64,000 nt of DNA from an uncultured Sphingomonadaceae bacterium (GTDB lineage: Bacteria > Pseudomonadota > Alphaproteobacteria > Sphingomonadales > Sphingomonadaceae), in contig CANLQE010000001.1 in NCBI GenBank assembly GCA_947493215.1, positions 2,528,380 to 2,592,379 of the forward strand. The letters are read 5' to 3'. Below are positions 39,926 through 48,642 of the stretch, one piece after another. Each line of letters begins with the position of its first letter. Positions within the stretch are counted from its first letter, which is position 1. The translations under genes were made by a program, and so were the position numbers. Below the pieces are notes generated by a model. That model saw nothing but the letters and a program-made list of their open reading frames with translations, did not search any database and was not told where the DNA came from.

Positions 39926-41929
39926 CTAGCTGCTGGCCGACTTTGTTTGTTGCCTAAGGGCCGCAGAAGCTCTTGCAAGGCTGGTTCGATAAATGGCATT
40001 TTGCGGCATAATCGCAACAGCCTTTTTGATGAGATCATGCGCATCTTTGGTGCGCGCACTATCTTCCAAAAGCGCCAATCCATATAGATGAGAAACAACC
40101 GGACTTGATGGCTGTACAGCATAGGCAATGCGCCCTGCCCTGATTGCTTCTTCTATCTGTCCCAATCCGGTATAAGCCTGGGACAGACCCGCCATAATCA
40201 AAGCATCATTATCCCCGATACGGCGGCGTAAATTCTCCAATATCCGCCGCGCGATATCCCAGTTTTCAGTCTCGAGATGTTCATATGCTAGCCAACGCAA
40301 GCCGGCTATATTGCTGGGGTTATAGTTTAAATATTCCGCTAGTACTTCGCCGGATTGCTGCATCGCTCCTTTGGCCCGCAGTGCTTCGACTATGCGCAGC
40401 ATGACCGATTCGGAGAAGCGAATTTTCCGAGCATTTTCAAGTGCTCTTAGCGCCTCGTCATAGTCGCCGCGGGCCATTGCCGTATCTGCTACCAGAATAT
40501 GTGCATCGCTGGCGCCGGGATTGCCCCGCTGCAATCGTTTGGCTTCGGCAAAAGCCCTCGCAAAGTCACCGCGATCATATAATGCGCGAATATAGGGTAT
40601 GACCGTCCCCGCATTATTGGGCGAGCGATTAGCTTCGGCTTGCAAAACTCCCAATGGGGCCGCCGGCGCGAAGGCTGTTTTCTTACCGACATCATGGCGG
40701 GCAGCGCGATTCAGCACGCCAACGGCCTGTTGCCGGTCATTCATTGCCTCAAGCCCCTGTCCAGCGAGCCAAAGCGCGTAAGGGTCAGCGCCGCTATTGT
40801 TCACTTGAGCCTTCAGAACTTCAACCGCATCACTGGCATCACCAGCCAGATAGAGTGATCTCGCCAAAAGATTTTGCGCTTGCCGGTTATGGGGTTGGAG
40901 AGAAACCAGTCGCCTGAACTTGTCGATCGCAGCGTTATAGTTTGTTTCGCCATGTTCGATGATACCCTGCACCAATAGAACCGCCGGCACATCGTCCAAG
41001 CGCCCCTGTGTCTTTTGCATAAGCGTTCGCGCAAGGGGATATTTGCCAGCGCGGGCTGCCAATACGGCCTGCATGAAAAAGGCTCTAGGGTTCCGTCCAT
41101 CAAGTGAAATAATTTTCCGGGCGACCGTCAGCATATCTGTCATCCGGCCCATATCACCAAGCGTCGCGGCATATTCGGTCAATAGCGCCACATCATTGGG
41201 ATCGATTTGCAAGGCCCGTTCGAACCATGGCAAGGCGGCTCCGAGACCGAATTGAAAACGCAATAGCTCTCCACGATATTGCAACGCGCGGACATTATTA
41301 GGTTCCAATTTTACAGCTTCATCGACGGCGGCGATCGCCCCGGCCTGATCACCGGACCCAGCCCGGAAACGCGCTATGTCGACCCAGAGATCGGGGTTGG
41401 CCGCATCCAACTGAATAGACCTGTCAAAGGCTCTTGTCGCCAAAGCATCGTCGCCAGTTTGCACCGCCAAGCGACCCACTATCCGCGCAGCATAGGCCTG
41501 ATTTTCTTCTGGAATATCATCAGCGAAAAGCTGTTCCTTGGCTTTGTCCCACTTCCCCTGCAGTTGTAATGCATGGCCATAGAGATGGCGAACCTCGGAC
41601 GGATCAAGCCCCAATGAAAAGGCGCGTTCCAATTCGGCTTCCGCGCCAATTCCGTCAAATAGCTTCAACAGCATTTCGGCCTGCAATATCCGCGCATCGA
41701 TCCATCGCGGGTCAGCCTTAATCGCATTCATCAATTCAATACGGGCAGACCGAACGTCGCCGCGAGAGCGATGTTCTTGTGCTTTGGCAAAGGCCTCCAT
41801 GGCATCTGCATTGCCATCACTGGCGGCGCGAACTGTCGATGCCAACCCGGTCAAAGACAACACCATCAGCGCCGTCAGAACCATAGGCCTAGCGTTGCGG
41901 GTGGAGAAATCTTGAAAGGGAAACCGCAC
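39926..41929 (-). CDS. prsT: TPR-repeat protein of the PEP-CTERM system, PrsT-like
   Basis: A 667-residue exported protein with about 15 tetratricopeptide repeats (AYAARIVGRLAVQTGD, ALWLAGQGLEAMNDRQQAV, PDLWVDIARFRAGSGDQAGA). A hydrophobic signal lies at residues 16-35 (MVLTALMVLSLTGLASTVRA). Unlike other PrsT proteins, no lipobox Cys follows. It begins with a GTG four bases after prsR. In PEP-CTERM clusters this protein accompanies PrsK and PrsR and is thought to act in export or assembly of extracellular polysaccharide. The name rests on the cluster; alone it would be a general TPR protein. Confidence 0.75.
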   Translation of the reverse strand: MRFPFQDFSTRNARPMVLTALMVLSLTGLASTVRAASDGNADAMEAFAKAQEHRSRGDVRSARIELMNAIKADPRWIDARILQAEMLLKLFDGIGAEAELERAFSLGLDPSEVRHLYGHALQLQGKWDKAKEQLFADDIPEENQAYAARIVGRLAVQTGDDALATRAFDRSIQLDAANPDLWVDIARFRAGSGDQAGAIAAVDEAVKLEPNNVRALQYRGELLRFQFGLGAALPWFERALQIDPNDVALLTEYAATLGDMGRMTDMLTVARKIISLDGRNPRAFFMQAVLAARAGKYPLARTLMQKTQGRLDDVPAVLLVQGIIEHGETNYNAAIDKFRRLVSLQPHNRQAQNLLARSLYLAGDASDAVEVLKAQVNNSGADPYALWLAGQGLEAMNDRQQAVGVLNRAARHDVGKKTAFAPAAPLGVLQAEANRSPNNAGTVIPYIRALYDRGDFARAFAEAKRLQRGNPGASDAHILVADTAMARGDYDEALRALENARKIRFSESVMLRIVEALRAKGAMQQSGEVLAEYLNYNPSNIAGLRWLAYEHLETENWDIARRILENLRRRIGDNDALIMAGLSQAYTGLGQIEEAIRAGRIAYAVQPSSPVVSHLYGLALLEDSARTKDAHDLIKKAVAIMPQNAIYRTSLARASAALRQQTKSASS

Positions 41930-41933
41930 CGTC

Positions 41934-43316
41934 TTAGCTCGCCTGCTGCAACTGATATTGCTTCAACAGGTCATATAATGTTGGCCTGCTAATCCCTAAC
42001 AATTTGGCTGCGTTAGAGATATTGCCATCTGTTTGCGAAATTGCTCGAATGATGGCCGCTCGATCTGCCGCCTCCCGTGCTGCCTTGAGATTTAAAAGGT
42101 CAACCGGCTCATCCTCGTTGGCCTGAAGGTCCAGATCCTTCGCAACGATCATCTTCCCATCCGCCATAATCACCGCACGCTTGATACGGTTTTCCAATTC
42201 ACGAACATTACCGGGCCATTGCCATGCTTCCAAAGCCGCGAGTGCATCGGGGGCGATACCCTTGACCGCCGGATTAATCTCTTCGGCAAATTTCTTCTGG
42301 AAATGCCGCGCCAATAGACTCGCATCCCCCGATCGCTCCGATAGTGCCGGAATCTTGATCACTATCTCGGCAAGGCGATAATATAAGTCTTCCCGAAAGC
42401 TGTTGTCAGCAATCATTTCCTCAAGATTTTGATGAGTGGCGCAAACAATTCTAGTGTCTACGGCAATCGCTTTGCGACCACCAATCCGTTCGATCATCCG
42501 TTCTTGAATGAAGCGCAGCAGCTTTACCTGCAATGGCAGCGGAATATCACCGACCTCGTCCAAAAATAGCGTGCCGCCATTGGCTTGTTCAATCTTGCCT
42601 TCCGTCATTTTAACGGCGCCCGTAAACGCCCCCTTCTCATGACCGAATAATTCAGATTCGAGCAGGTTTTCAGGGATTGCGGCACAGTTTATGGCGACAA
42701 AAGCGCGATCCCGTCGATCGCTGGCGTCATGCAGACCGCGGGCCAGCAACTCTTTGCCCGTACCGCTAGCACCCAAGAGCATGACCGAAGCATTGGTGTT
42801 GGCAACCCGTTCGATCATTTGGGCGACTTTTAGCATTTCAGGAGCACCGGTAATTATCCGCCCTAAAACCTGATGACTACCGTCATGTTTTGCCGCCAAG
42901 TTGGAATTTTCCAACTCCAGCTTGCGCACATGAAAAGCACGCCGCACGATCAGACCTAGCTCGTCAATGTCCACGGGCTTTTGATAAAAATCCCACGCGC
43001 CAGCAGCAATCGCGCGAAGGGCACTTTCTTTTTCACCATGACCGGACGCGACAATGATTTTGGTGTCAGGTTTCAGGCTGAGTATGGCATCCATTGTCGC
43101 GAACCCTTCGGTCGTGCCATCCGAGTCTGGCGGCAATCCGAGATCCAATGTGACAACATCAGGCTCTTCTGCACGGAGCATATTAATCGCTGTCTCACGA
43201 TCGCCAGCAACGATAACTTCGAAATCCTCATAGGCCCATTTCAGCTGCTTCTGAAGCCCTGGATCATCTTCCACAATGAGCAACTTCTCCAGCGGTTTTT
43301 TGTCTTTCTCAGACAT
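41934..43316 (-). CDS. prsR: PEP-CTERM-associated sigma-54 activator PrsR
   Basis: A 460-residue NtrC-type response regulator. The receiver has D58 in VVTLDLGLPP. The AAA+ domain has Walker A GASGTGKE, the sigma-54 contact loop GAFTGA, and Walker B GGTLFLDEVGDI. The C-terminal Fis-type HTH is GNISNAAKLLGISRPTLYDLL (in pieces). The start at 43316 follows AAAGGG, which lies in the end of prsK. TIGRFAM PrsR members have this layout. It should activate sigma-54 promoters for exopolysaccharide or PEP-CTERM genes; none is obvious in this window. Confidence 0.92.
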   Translation of the reverse strand: MSEKDKKPLEKLLIVEDDPGLQKQLKWAYEDFEVIVAGDRETAINMLRAEEPDVVTLDLGLPPDSDGTTEGFATMDAILSLKPDTKIIVASGHGEKESALRAIAAGAWDFYQKPVDIDELGLIVRRAFHVRKLELENSNLAAKHDGSHQVLGRIITGAPEMLKVAQMIERVANTNASVMLLGASGTGKELLARGLHDASDRRDRAFVAINCAAIPENLLESELFGHEKGAFTGAVKMTEGKIEQANGGTLFLDEVGDIPLPLQVKLLRFIQERMIERIGGRKAIAVDTRIVCATHQNLEEMIADNSFREDLYYRLAEIVIKIPALSERSGDASLLARHFQKKFAEEINPAVKGIAPDALAALEAWQWPGNVRELENRIKRAVIMADGKMIVAKDLDLQANEDEPVDLLNLKAAREAADRAAIIRAISQTDGNISNAAKLLGISRPTLYDLLKQYQLQQAS

Positions 43317-43317
43317 G

Positions 43318-45417
43318 TTAAGCGACCCTTTCATCTACAATTTCGTGATCCGTCAGCTGGCTGGCCAGCGGCAATATCAAGGTGAAGCGGCTGCCCGCCC
43401 CTTCTTTACTCTCAACTTCTAGCCTTCCATTCATCGCAACAGCCAAGGACCGTGCTTCAAAAGCGCCGATGCCAAAGCCCCCATCTTTACTCGATGCGAA
43501 AGGTTTAAATAGCTGGCTGCGGATGAATTCACTCGACATCCCTTCTCCGCGATCCAAAACTTCAATCGCGACGCTTAAATCCCGGCGACGCGCATTGAGC
43601 AAAATTGGCTGGCCCTCTGGGCTGGCATCAATCGCATTTTGGATCAGGTGCCCCAATATTTGATCGACCCGCGCTGGATCGGCCAATGCCGTGAGGTCGT
43701 CTATCTGTGTGCTCTCAATCGCGTGCAATAAACGTTTTTTCTCAATGATAGATTGCAACAAAGCTGCGACCTTGACGGGTTTTGGTTCTTCGGGCTTCGC
43801 TTTGTTATGCTGGGACAAGCGCTCAAGCAGACCATTCATCTTGTCCGCAGAATCCTGCAAAGTTGATATCATGTCAGTCTGAAATTCAGGGTTATCCGCA
43901 TGTTTTTTCGCGTTGCGGGCGAGCAAACTAAGCTGACTGACCAGATTTTTAATATCGTGCATGATGAACGCCATGCGGCGGTTAAATTCATCAAAGCGTT
44001 GCGATTCTGATAGGGATTCTTGACTGCGTGCTTCGGCCAGATAACTCGCGACTTGGCGACCAACCACGCGAAGCATATCGAGATCTTCCCAATCCAATGT
44101 TCGGTTGACCCGCGGCCGTGCCAATAAAATGATACCGGCGAGCCGGTCAAAATGCACCAGTGGAACCGCAGCCCAAGTCTGCGGATCGTTGGTCATCCAT
44201 TCTGGAATAGCGCCGGCATCTGTTATCTGATCTACTTTGTCTGCCCGCAGAGCATCGAATTCAACAATATGTCCGGTCTCTTCGAAAAACGACACGGTAC
44301 GCGAAGTACAAGCGCGCGCGGGCACCTGTATGGTTGGCCAATTCCACCGGGATTGTAACGCCAGCCGGCCTGCATCATCAGGCATTAGCAATATGCCTGC
44401 AGGAGAGTCAGTAATATCTGCAATCGCTTTGACAACTCGTTCATGAAATGGCGCGCTGTCATTGCCAGGCCGTCCGATTGTATCGGTAAATCTGATCCAT
44501 TCCGCGCGATAGTCGTAACGATGTTGGAAGAAGTTTTTTGCCAGTTTCACTTTGAACCAAGCCCGGAATTTGCCGGAGGGCAGAAGCACCAAAGCAGCAA
44601 CCGAAGCGCCGAACAGAAAACTAATCTGTGCCAGCCGGGCATAGTCGCCGCCAATAATCTGCAATGCGGTCGCTATGACGATCATCATCAACAGATATCC
44701 ACCAATCGCAACGAGCGACAAAGATCGAAATGCAACGCTGCGCGAAAGTTTCAATTGCCATTCGGTGTTGCGGATCGACGCCAAGGCAAGAATAGGCGCA
44801 ATAAAAACCATTGCCGGTCCGCGCATCGCGACGAGTTCAACCGAAAGTTGCTGCGTCAAATATGTAATCGTGAACAGGTTGAGGTCGTAGGTCCATATCG
44901 CGGCCAATGAAGCCATCGGCAACCTGATCCCCCACCGGGTTTCGTGCGCCGAGATGGAATAAAGATTATGCACCAGCACTAATCCGCCAATGGAAAACAA
45001 CATGCGCAGCACCAAGGACGTATAGGCAGCCATACCTCCCAAGCGCGGACTTCCGGCAAAGATCGGGATGAGGGAATCTACGATAACCTGACCGATCAAA
45101 ACCAGCACCAACGCAAAATATATGATGTTGACCGCAGTCGGTTCATCGCGCCCTTCACCCACCCTCAGCAGGACGAACATAAAGATCAGCCATCCGAGGT
45201 TCCGTAAAGATTCTGCAAAATTAGAGATCGGCGAGAAGGCGCCCTCAACGGCAATGCTCAAAGCCCAAAAACTCGTGAAAGCTAGAGCTAAGACAAGCGA
45301 TATCTGTGCCTTGTTGCGCTCTGTTTTCCGCTGGAACTGCCAGATCGTAAGCGCTGCAAAAAGCGCCGCCGCCAAACCATGTCCAAATATGCTGATTTGA
45401 GCCAGAACACCAGTCAT
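43318..45417 (-). CDS. prsK: PEP-CTERM system membrane histidine kinase PrsK
   Basis: A 699-residue sensor kinase. Residues 1-290 hold eight or nine membrane segments (for example GLAAALFAALTIWQF, IIYFALVLVLIGQVIVDSLI), 310-460 a GAF-like domain (VPLVHFDRLAGIILLARP), then the kinase: H-box with H487 in FIMHDIKNLVSQL, the N-box HLIQNAIDASPEG, the G1 box DRGEGMSS, and the F/G2 boxes KPFASSKDGGFGIGAF. This layout (long membrane part, GAF, HATPase) is that of PrsK. It ends two bases before prsR and starts one base after the glycosyltransferase stop. Confidence 0.93.
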   Translation of the reverse strand: MTGVLAQISIFGHGLAAALFAALTIWQFQRKTERNKAQISLVLALAFTSFWALSIAVEGAFSPISNFAESLRNLGWLIFMFVLLRVGEGRDEPTAVNIIYFALVLVLIGQVIVDSLIPIFAGSPRLGGMAAYTSLVLRMLFSIGGLVLVHNLYSISAHETRWGIRLPMASLAAIWTYDLNLFTITYLTQQLSVELVAMRGPAMVFIAPILALASIRNTEWQLKLSRSVAFRSLSLVAIGGYLLMMIVIATALQIIGGDYARLAQISFLFGASVAALVLLPSGKFRAWFKVKLAKNFFQHRYDYRAEWIRFTDTIGRPGNDSAPFHERVVKAIADITDSPAGILLMPDDAGRLALQSRWNWPTIQVPARACTSRTVSFFEETGHIVEFDALRADKVDQITDAGAIPEWMTNDPQTWAAVPLVHFDRLAGIILLARPRVNRTLDWEDLDMLRVVGRQVASYLAEARSQESLSESQRFDEFNRRMAFIMHDIKNLVSQLSLLARNAKKHADNPEFQTDMISTLQDSADKMNGLLERLSQHNKAKPEEPKPVKVAALLQSIIEKKRLLHAIESTQIDDLTALADPARVDQILGHLIQNAIDASPEGQPILLNARRRDLSVAIEVLDRGEGMSSEFIRSQLFKPFASSKDGGFGIGAFEARSLAVAMNGRLEVESKEGAGSRFTLILPLASQLTDHEIVDERVA

Positions 45418-45418
45418 A

Positions 45419-46807
45419 TCAGCGTGCCCCTTCCGGCCAAAGCACTACACGAATGGTTTGCAGCAATATGAGGATGTCCAGAAACGGTGTATAATTTTTG
45501 GCGTAATATAGATCATATTCCAGCTTGTGCCGGCTGTCTTCAATCGATGCGCCGTATGGGTAATTAATTTGCGCCCAACCGGTAATGCCTGGTTTGACCA
45601 TATGTCGTTCCGCATAAAACGGCATTTTGGTTTGAAGATCATCAACAAATTGCGGTCGTTCAGGACGCGGGCCAACAAAACTCATCTCCCCTTTCAGGAC
45701 GCTCCAAGCCTGCGGAAGTTCGTCAATACGAACCTTCCGAATGAAATTCCCGACTCTGGTGATCCGCGGATCATTTTCACTGGCCCAAACGGCTTTGCCG
45801 CCAACCTCTGCATCGGCACGCATCGAACGCAGCTTGAGGATATTGAATTTTTGGCCGTAAAGGCCGACCCGTTCTTGTTTAAAAAAAGCACCGCCGCGAC
45901 TCTCGAGCTTCACCAATGCCGCAAAAACCAGAATTATAGGGCCGGTGAAAAGCAGCAAAAGCAAACTCAGAACAATATCAAAACTACGCTTGAACGCAGT
46001 TGATATCCGGCGGCCGGAAGAGAAACCATCTGAAAAGATAAACCAGCTTGGATTGACGCTATCTAGGTCAACACGCCCAGTTTCCCGCTCCAAAAAACTG
46101 GACATATCATTAACGTGGACGCCCGTTGTTTTGATCGTCAGCAAATCAGCAACAGGCAATGAATTTCTGCGTTCTTCCAAAGCCAAAACGACTTCACTGA
46201 CGCCCAAGTCAATCACATGCTGCGGCAAATCGTCTATATCAGAGCGCTTAATGGCTGTTTTCACAACCGCCGGGCCTTCGTTCATATTCACATAGCCGCC
46301 AACGATAAAACCGCTTTCCTGCTTGCTCGAAAGCTCGGCGATACGACTGGCTCTAGGTCCGGCGCCCAGTATCAATAACCGTCGTTTGAACACCCTGCTG
46401 TCGAGCATAGTACCCAACATTGCGCGCGCAGCCATAAGAAAGAAGATGGACAAAACCATCGCATATAGAGAGTTTGACCGCCAAAGCGTGATGCCTGGTA
46501 GTACGAACGCCATGATGGACAGGAAAATAACGCCCAGAGAAATTGCTACCAATATGCGAGCTGCCGCAAATCTGAGCGATTGGAGCGATTCTGTCCCGTA
46601 AACACCGACTGCGATCAACGCAAATTCAAGTGCCACAGCGAAACTGATAATCGGCGCAGGACGATCATAAATTGAACCAGCGCTCATTCCAATTTGGCTA
46701 GCCCGAAAAACCCAACTGATCTCGGCCGCGACAACCAGCAGCAATAGATCCAAAAGTCCCAAAAAAAGGATGGGATAAGGGATATAATGTTTGAACAATC
46801 TGATCAT
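45419..46807 (-). CDS. XrtA-system-type undecaprenyl-phosphate sugar phosphotransferase (EpsB-like)
   Basis: A 462-residue initiating glycosyltransferase (TIGR03013 layout). Residues 1-130 have four membrane segments; 140-240 form a Rossmann-like domain with RRLLILGAGPRASRIAEL; the C-terminal bacterial sugar transferase domain starts with FKRSFDIVLSLLLLLFTGPI (20) and has FKQERVGLYGQKFNILKLRSM (in pieces), DELPQAWSVLKGEMSFVGPRP and KPGITGWAQINYPYG. It moves a sugar-phosphate onto the lipid carrier to begin extracellular polysaccharide. First gene of the operon with prsK-prsR-prsT, with two dyad elements upstream. Confidence 0.92.
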   Translation of the reverse strand: MIRLFKHYIPYPILFLGLLDLLLLVVAAEISWVFRASQIGMSAGSIYDRPAPIISFAVALEFALIAVGVYGTESLQSLRFAAARILVAISLGVIFLSIMAFVLPGITLWRSNSLYAMVLSIFFLMAARAMLGTMLDSRVFKRRLLILGAGPRASRIAELSSKQESGFIVGGYVNMNEGPAVVKTAIKRSDIDDLPQHVIDLGVSEVVLALEERRNSLPVADLLTIKTTGVHVNDMSSFLERETGRVDLDSVNPSWFIFSDGFSSGRRISTAFKRSFDIVLSLLLLLFTGPIILVFAALVKLESRGGAFFKQERVGLYGQKFNILKLRSMRADAEVGGKAVWASENDPRITRVGNFIRKVRIDELPQAWSVLKGEMSFVGPRPERPQFVDDLQTKMPFYAERHMVKPGITGWAQINYPYGASIEDSRHKLEYDLYYAKNYTPFLDILILLQTIRVVLWPEGAR

Positions 46808-46815
46808 TAAGCGCG

Positions 46816-46893
46816 CACTCTTTTGGTAGGGCGCTTATCTGATAGCCAAAATTCGTAAGCTGTCGGTTAATTTTACACTCTTTTTTTAGGGTG
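46816..46893 (-). promoter_or_regulatory. Two copies of an 18-base dyad element upstream of the glycosyltransferase-prsK operon
   Basis: CACTCTTTTGGTAGGGCG (46816-46833) and CACTCTTTTTTTAGGGTG (46876-46893) differ at three positions and are exactly 60 bases apart. On the minus strand the second has arms CACCCT-N6-AGAGTG, a near-perfect dyad. A further ACAATT-N7-AATTGT dyad lies at 46900-46918. These are candidate regulator sites for the operon. No sigma-54 promoter (TGGCAC-N5-TTGC) could be seen. Confidence 0.5.
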
Positions 46894-46940
46894 ATTCCCA
46901 CAATTCCATCGAAATTGTTCAATTTTCCGACAGTTTATCA

Positions 46941-48332
46941 TCAATCACTGACGAAGTTATAAGGCGTTAGACCCGTTTCTCGTTCATCAAATTTCAAAAT
47001 CCGGTTTTTTGGAGGCGCTGATCTTTGTGAACATTGAACCCTCGTGCAGGCCGGGCAGCCAAGGCCAATCGGTGCTGCAGTATCAGCAGATAAGTCAATG
47101 CCGCGCGCATGGTACATAGTGCTAGCCATATCGGCCGATAGCCCCAAGCCAATAGCGAATTCGGGCGCATAGCCGCCCGCACCTGTGCCAATTCCTTGGA
47201 CCGCACTCGCCAGTGTAAACCAAGTCGACCCATCTTCCAGACCTACCAATTGTTTTTGTATCACCAGAGGCTGGTCAAACACGCGATGAATCGTCCACAA
47301 GGGGCAGCGGTGAACGCTTTCAACCATTGAAGCATTGCTCGCCCCAGCGAAGCGTTTGGAAACCAATCCTGATCGATCGACCCGTATCATAAAAAACGGC
47401 AAACCTCGGGCACCCACGCGCTGCAGAGTCGTTAACCGATGAGCAACCTGCTCGAAACTAGCGCCGAAGCGCCTTTGCAAGATTTGTATGTGATATCCGG
47501 TTTGTTCGCATGCTCTTAAAAATCGGCCATAGGGCATCATCATAGCTGCAGCGAAGTAACTTGTTAGATGACGATGGAAGAGCCGCTGGGCCGTTTTGTC
47601 CTGAAAGCCTGCGCCTGATATCAAGCTGTCAATTTCAGCCTGAGCTTCAATTTCCCCGAGCAATGCTGCAGCCTGAAAAGTGCGGGATGCAGGATCCAGC
47701 ATTTCTGAAAGCTGCAATTGACGCGCGTGCAAGTCCAGTCGCCTTAATGTTCCCGGCAATACCGCCTCTGGAAGTATTCTTATGGCAAGTTGATGCTTAA
47801 CGCGAAGTCTCTCAATAATCGCACCATATAAGTCGGCAGCACCCAAACGCAATTCGTCAGCCAGCGTTTCCGCCATGATATCGAGATCTGCGAAATGGTT
47901 GCGCCAGCGTTCGATTTCTCTGCGCACTGACTGAATGGGGTCGGGGATTTCAGGAGCGCGATCACGCTGCCCTATTGATCGATTGTCAAATAACCTTACG
48001 AAAGCTTCCGCAGTATTAGGCGCAGCGGTCAGCCATTCCTCTAGCTCCGTCCGGTCGATCGACAAGTCGTCAAACATCGGATCCGCCAAGCGTCTAGATA
48101 TTCCGCTAACTCCGCCACCCGGTTCGTCGGCCACCAGTTGCCGCGGGTCAAAATCAAAACGATCAGCAAGCAACAACATCAGCCGCGCGCTGAGCGGGCG
48201 TTGGTTTCGTTCAACTAGGTTCAGATAACTCGGAGAAATATCAAGCGCATCCGCCAACGCCACCTGAGTCATATTCGCCGCGCGGCGGAGCCGCTTGATC
48301 GCTGCGCCCGCAAAAAGTTTTCTATCTGCCAT
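46941..48332 (-). CDS. ScfR-type (RamB/MccR/PccR) XRE transcriptional regulator
   Basis: A 463-residue regulator. The N-terminal Cro/C1-type HTH is IKRLRRAANMTQVALADALDISPSYLNLVERNQ (in blocks; residues 13-45). The middle resembles the IrrE/DUF955 fold, with no metal site visible: LFHRHLTSYFAAAMMMPYGRFL replaces HExxH. The end has the family Cys pattern GCPACTRVQCSQRS (the DUF2083 part). ScfR proteins control short-chain acyl-CoA pathways (propionyl, methylcitrate, glyoxylate). No target pathway lies next to it except possibly the bdhA-like dehydrogenase at 51.5 kb. Two TTTGTAAA-type operators lie right before its start. Confidence 0.88.
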   Translation of the reverse strand: MADRKLFAGAAIKRLRRAANMTQVALADALDISPSYLNLVERNQRPLSARLMLLLADRFDFDPRQLVADEPGGGVSGISRRLADPMFDDLSIDRTELEEWLTAAPNTAEAFVRLFDNRSIGQRDRAPEIPDPIQSVRREIERWRNHFADLDIMAETLADELRLGAADLYGAIIERLRVKHQLAIRILPEAVLPGTLRRLDLHARQLQLSEMLDPASRTFQAAALLGEIEAQAEIDSLISGAGFQDKTAQRLFHRHLTSYFAAAMMMPYGRFLRACEQTGYHIQILQRRFGASFEQVAHRLTTLQRVGARGLPFFMIRVDRSGLVSKRFAGASNASMVESVHRCPLWTIHRVFDQPLVIQKQLVGLEDGSTWFTLASAVQGIGTGAGGYAPEFAIGLGLSADMASTMYHARGIDLSADTAAPIGLGCPACTRVQCSQRSAPPKNRILKFDERETGLTPYNFVSD

Positions 48333-48340
48333 AATTCGCT

Positions 48341-48411
48341 TTTGTAAATTAATTTACACAATTACAACAAAATAAAGGATTAGTCCGAATATTTACAGCA
48401 TAATTTGTAAA
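48341..48411. promoter_or_regulatory. Two candidate ScfR operators (TTTGTAAA half-sites, N4 spacing)
   Basis: Site 1: TTTGTAAA-TTAA-TTTACACA (48341-48360), with a 16-base perfect palindrome TGTAAATTAATTTACA inside. Site 2: TTTACAGC-ATAA-TTTGTAAA (48392-48411). Known ScfR operators are pairs of TTTGCAAA-like octamers with N4 between. Position just before the regulator's start codon suggests autoregulation. Confidence 0.68.
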
Positions 48412-48543
48412 TTCTCTTAGCCTTCAATCCCGTTCATGCACTACCAGAATATCATATCGATTTAGAAGCGACTGATTCACAAATAGTTTCCTGGGGAGGA
48501 AAATTTATCCGTCGGAGCCTTGCCGCTCCGACGGATTTTTTTG
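48412..48543 (+). ncRNA. Candidate small RNA ending in an orphan terminator
   Basis: No gene lies on the plus strand before the strong terminator at 48508-48543. The 130 bases ahead include a small hairpin TTTCCT-GGGG-AGGAAA (48487-48502) exposing GGGG, directly before the terminator stem, an arrangement common in trans-acting sRNAs. The 5' end is not known; the ScfR operators lie just upstream and could control it. The longest reading frame from an ATG here (48437) is 8 codons. Confidence 0.4.
48508..48543 (+). terminator. Strong Rho-independent terminator without upstream gene
   Basis: Arms TCCGTCGGAGC and GCTCCGACGGA pair perfectly over 11 bases around a short loop and are followed by T7. 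The nearest plus-strand gene upstream is far away; the next one starts at 48643. Confidence 0.88.
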
Positions 48544-48642
48544 TGCTATTTCCATATTCGTGAGCCAATAGGTTGTAAGGGTATCTTAACCTAAAAGCGG
48601 TAGCCCTAATCGAGATATTATCTGTAACTATTGGTGCAAATC

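Noticed and set aside
39926..46807. A sigma-54 promoter for the prsK operon.
   Set aside because: TGGCAC-N5-TTGC was not found upstream of 46807, so PrsR autoregulation by sigma-54 is not supported by sequence.
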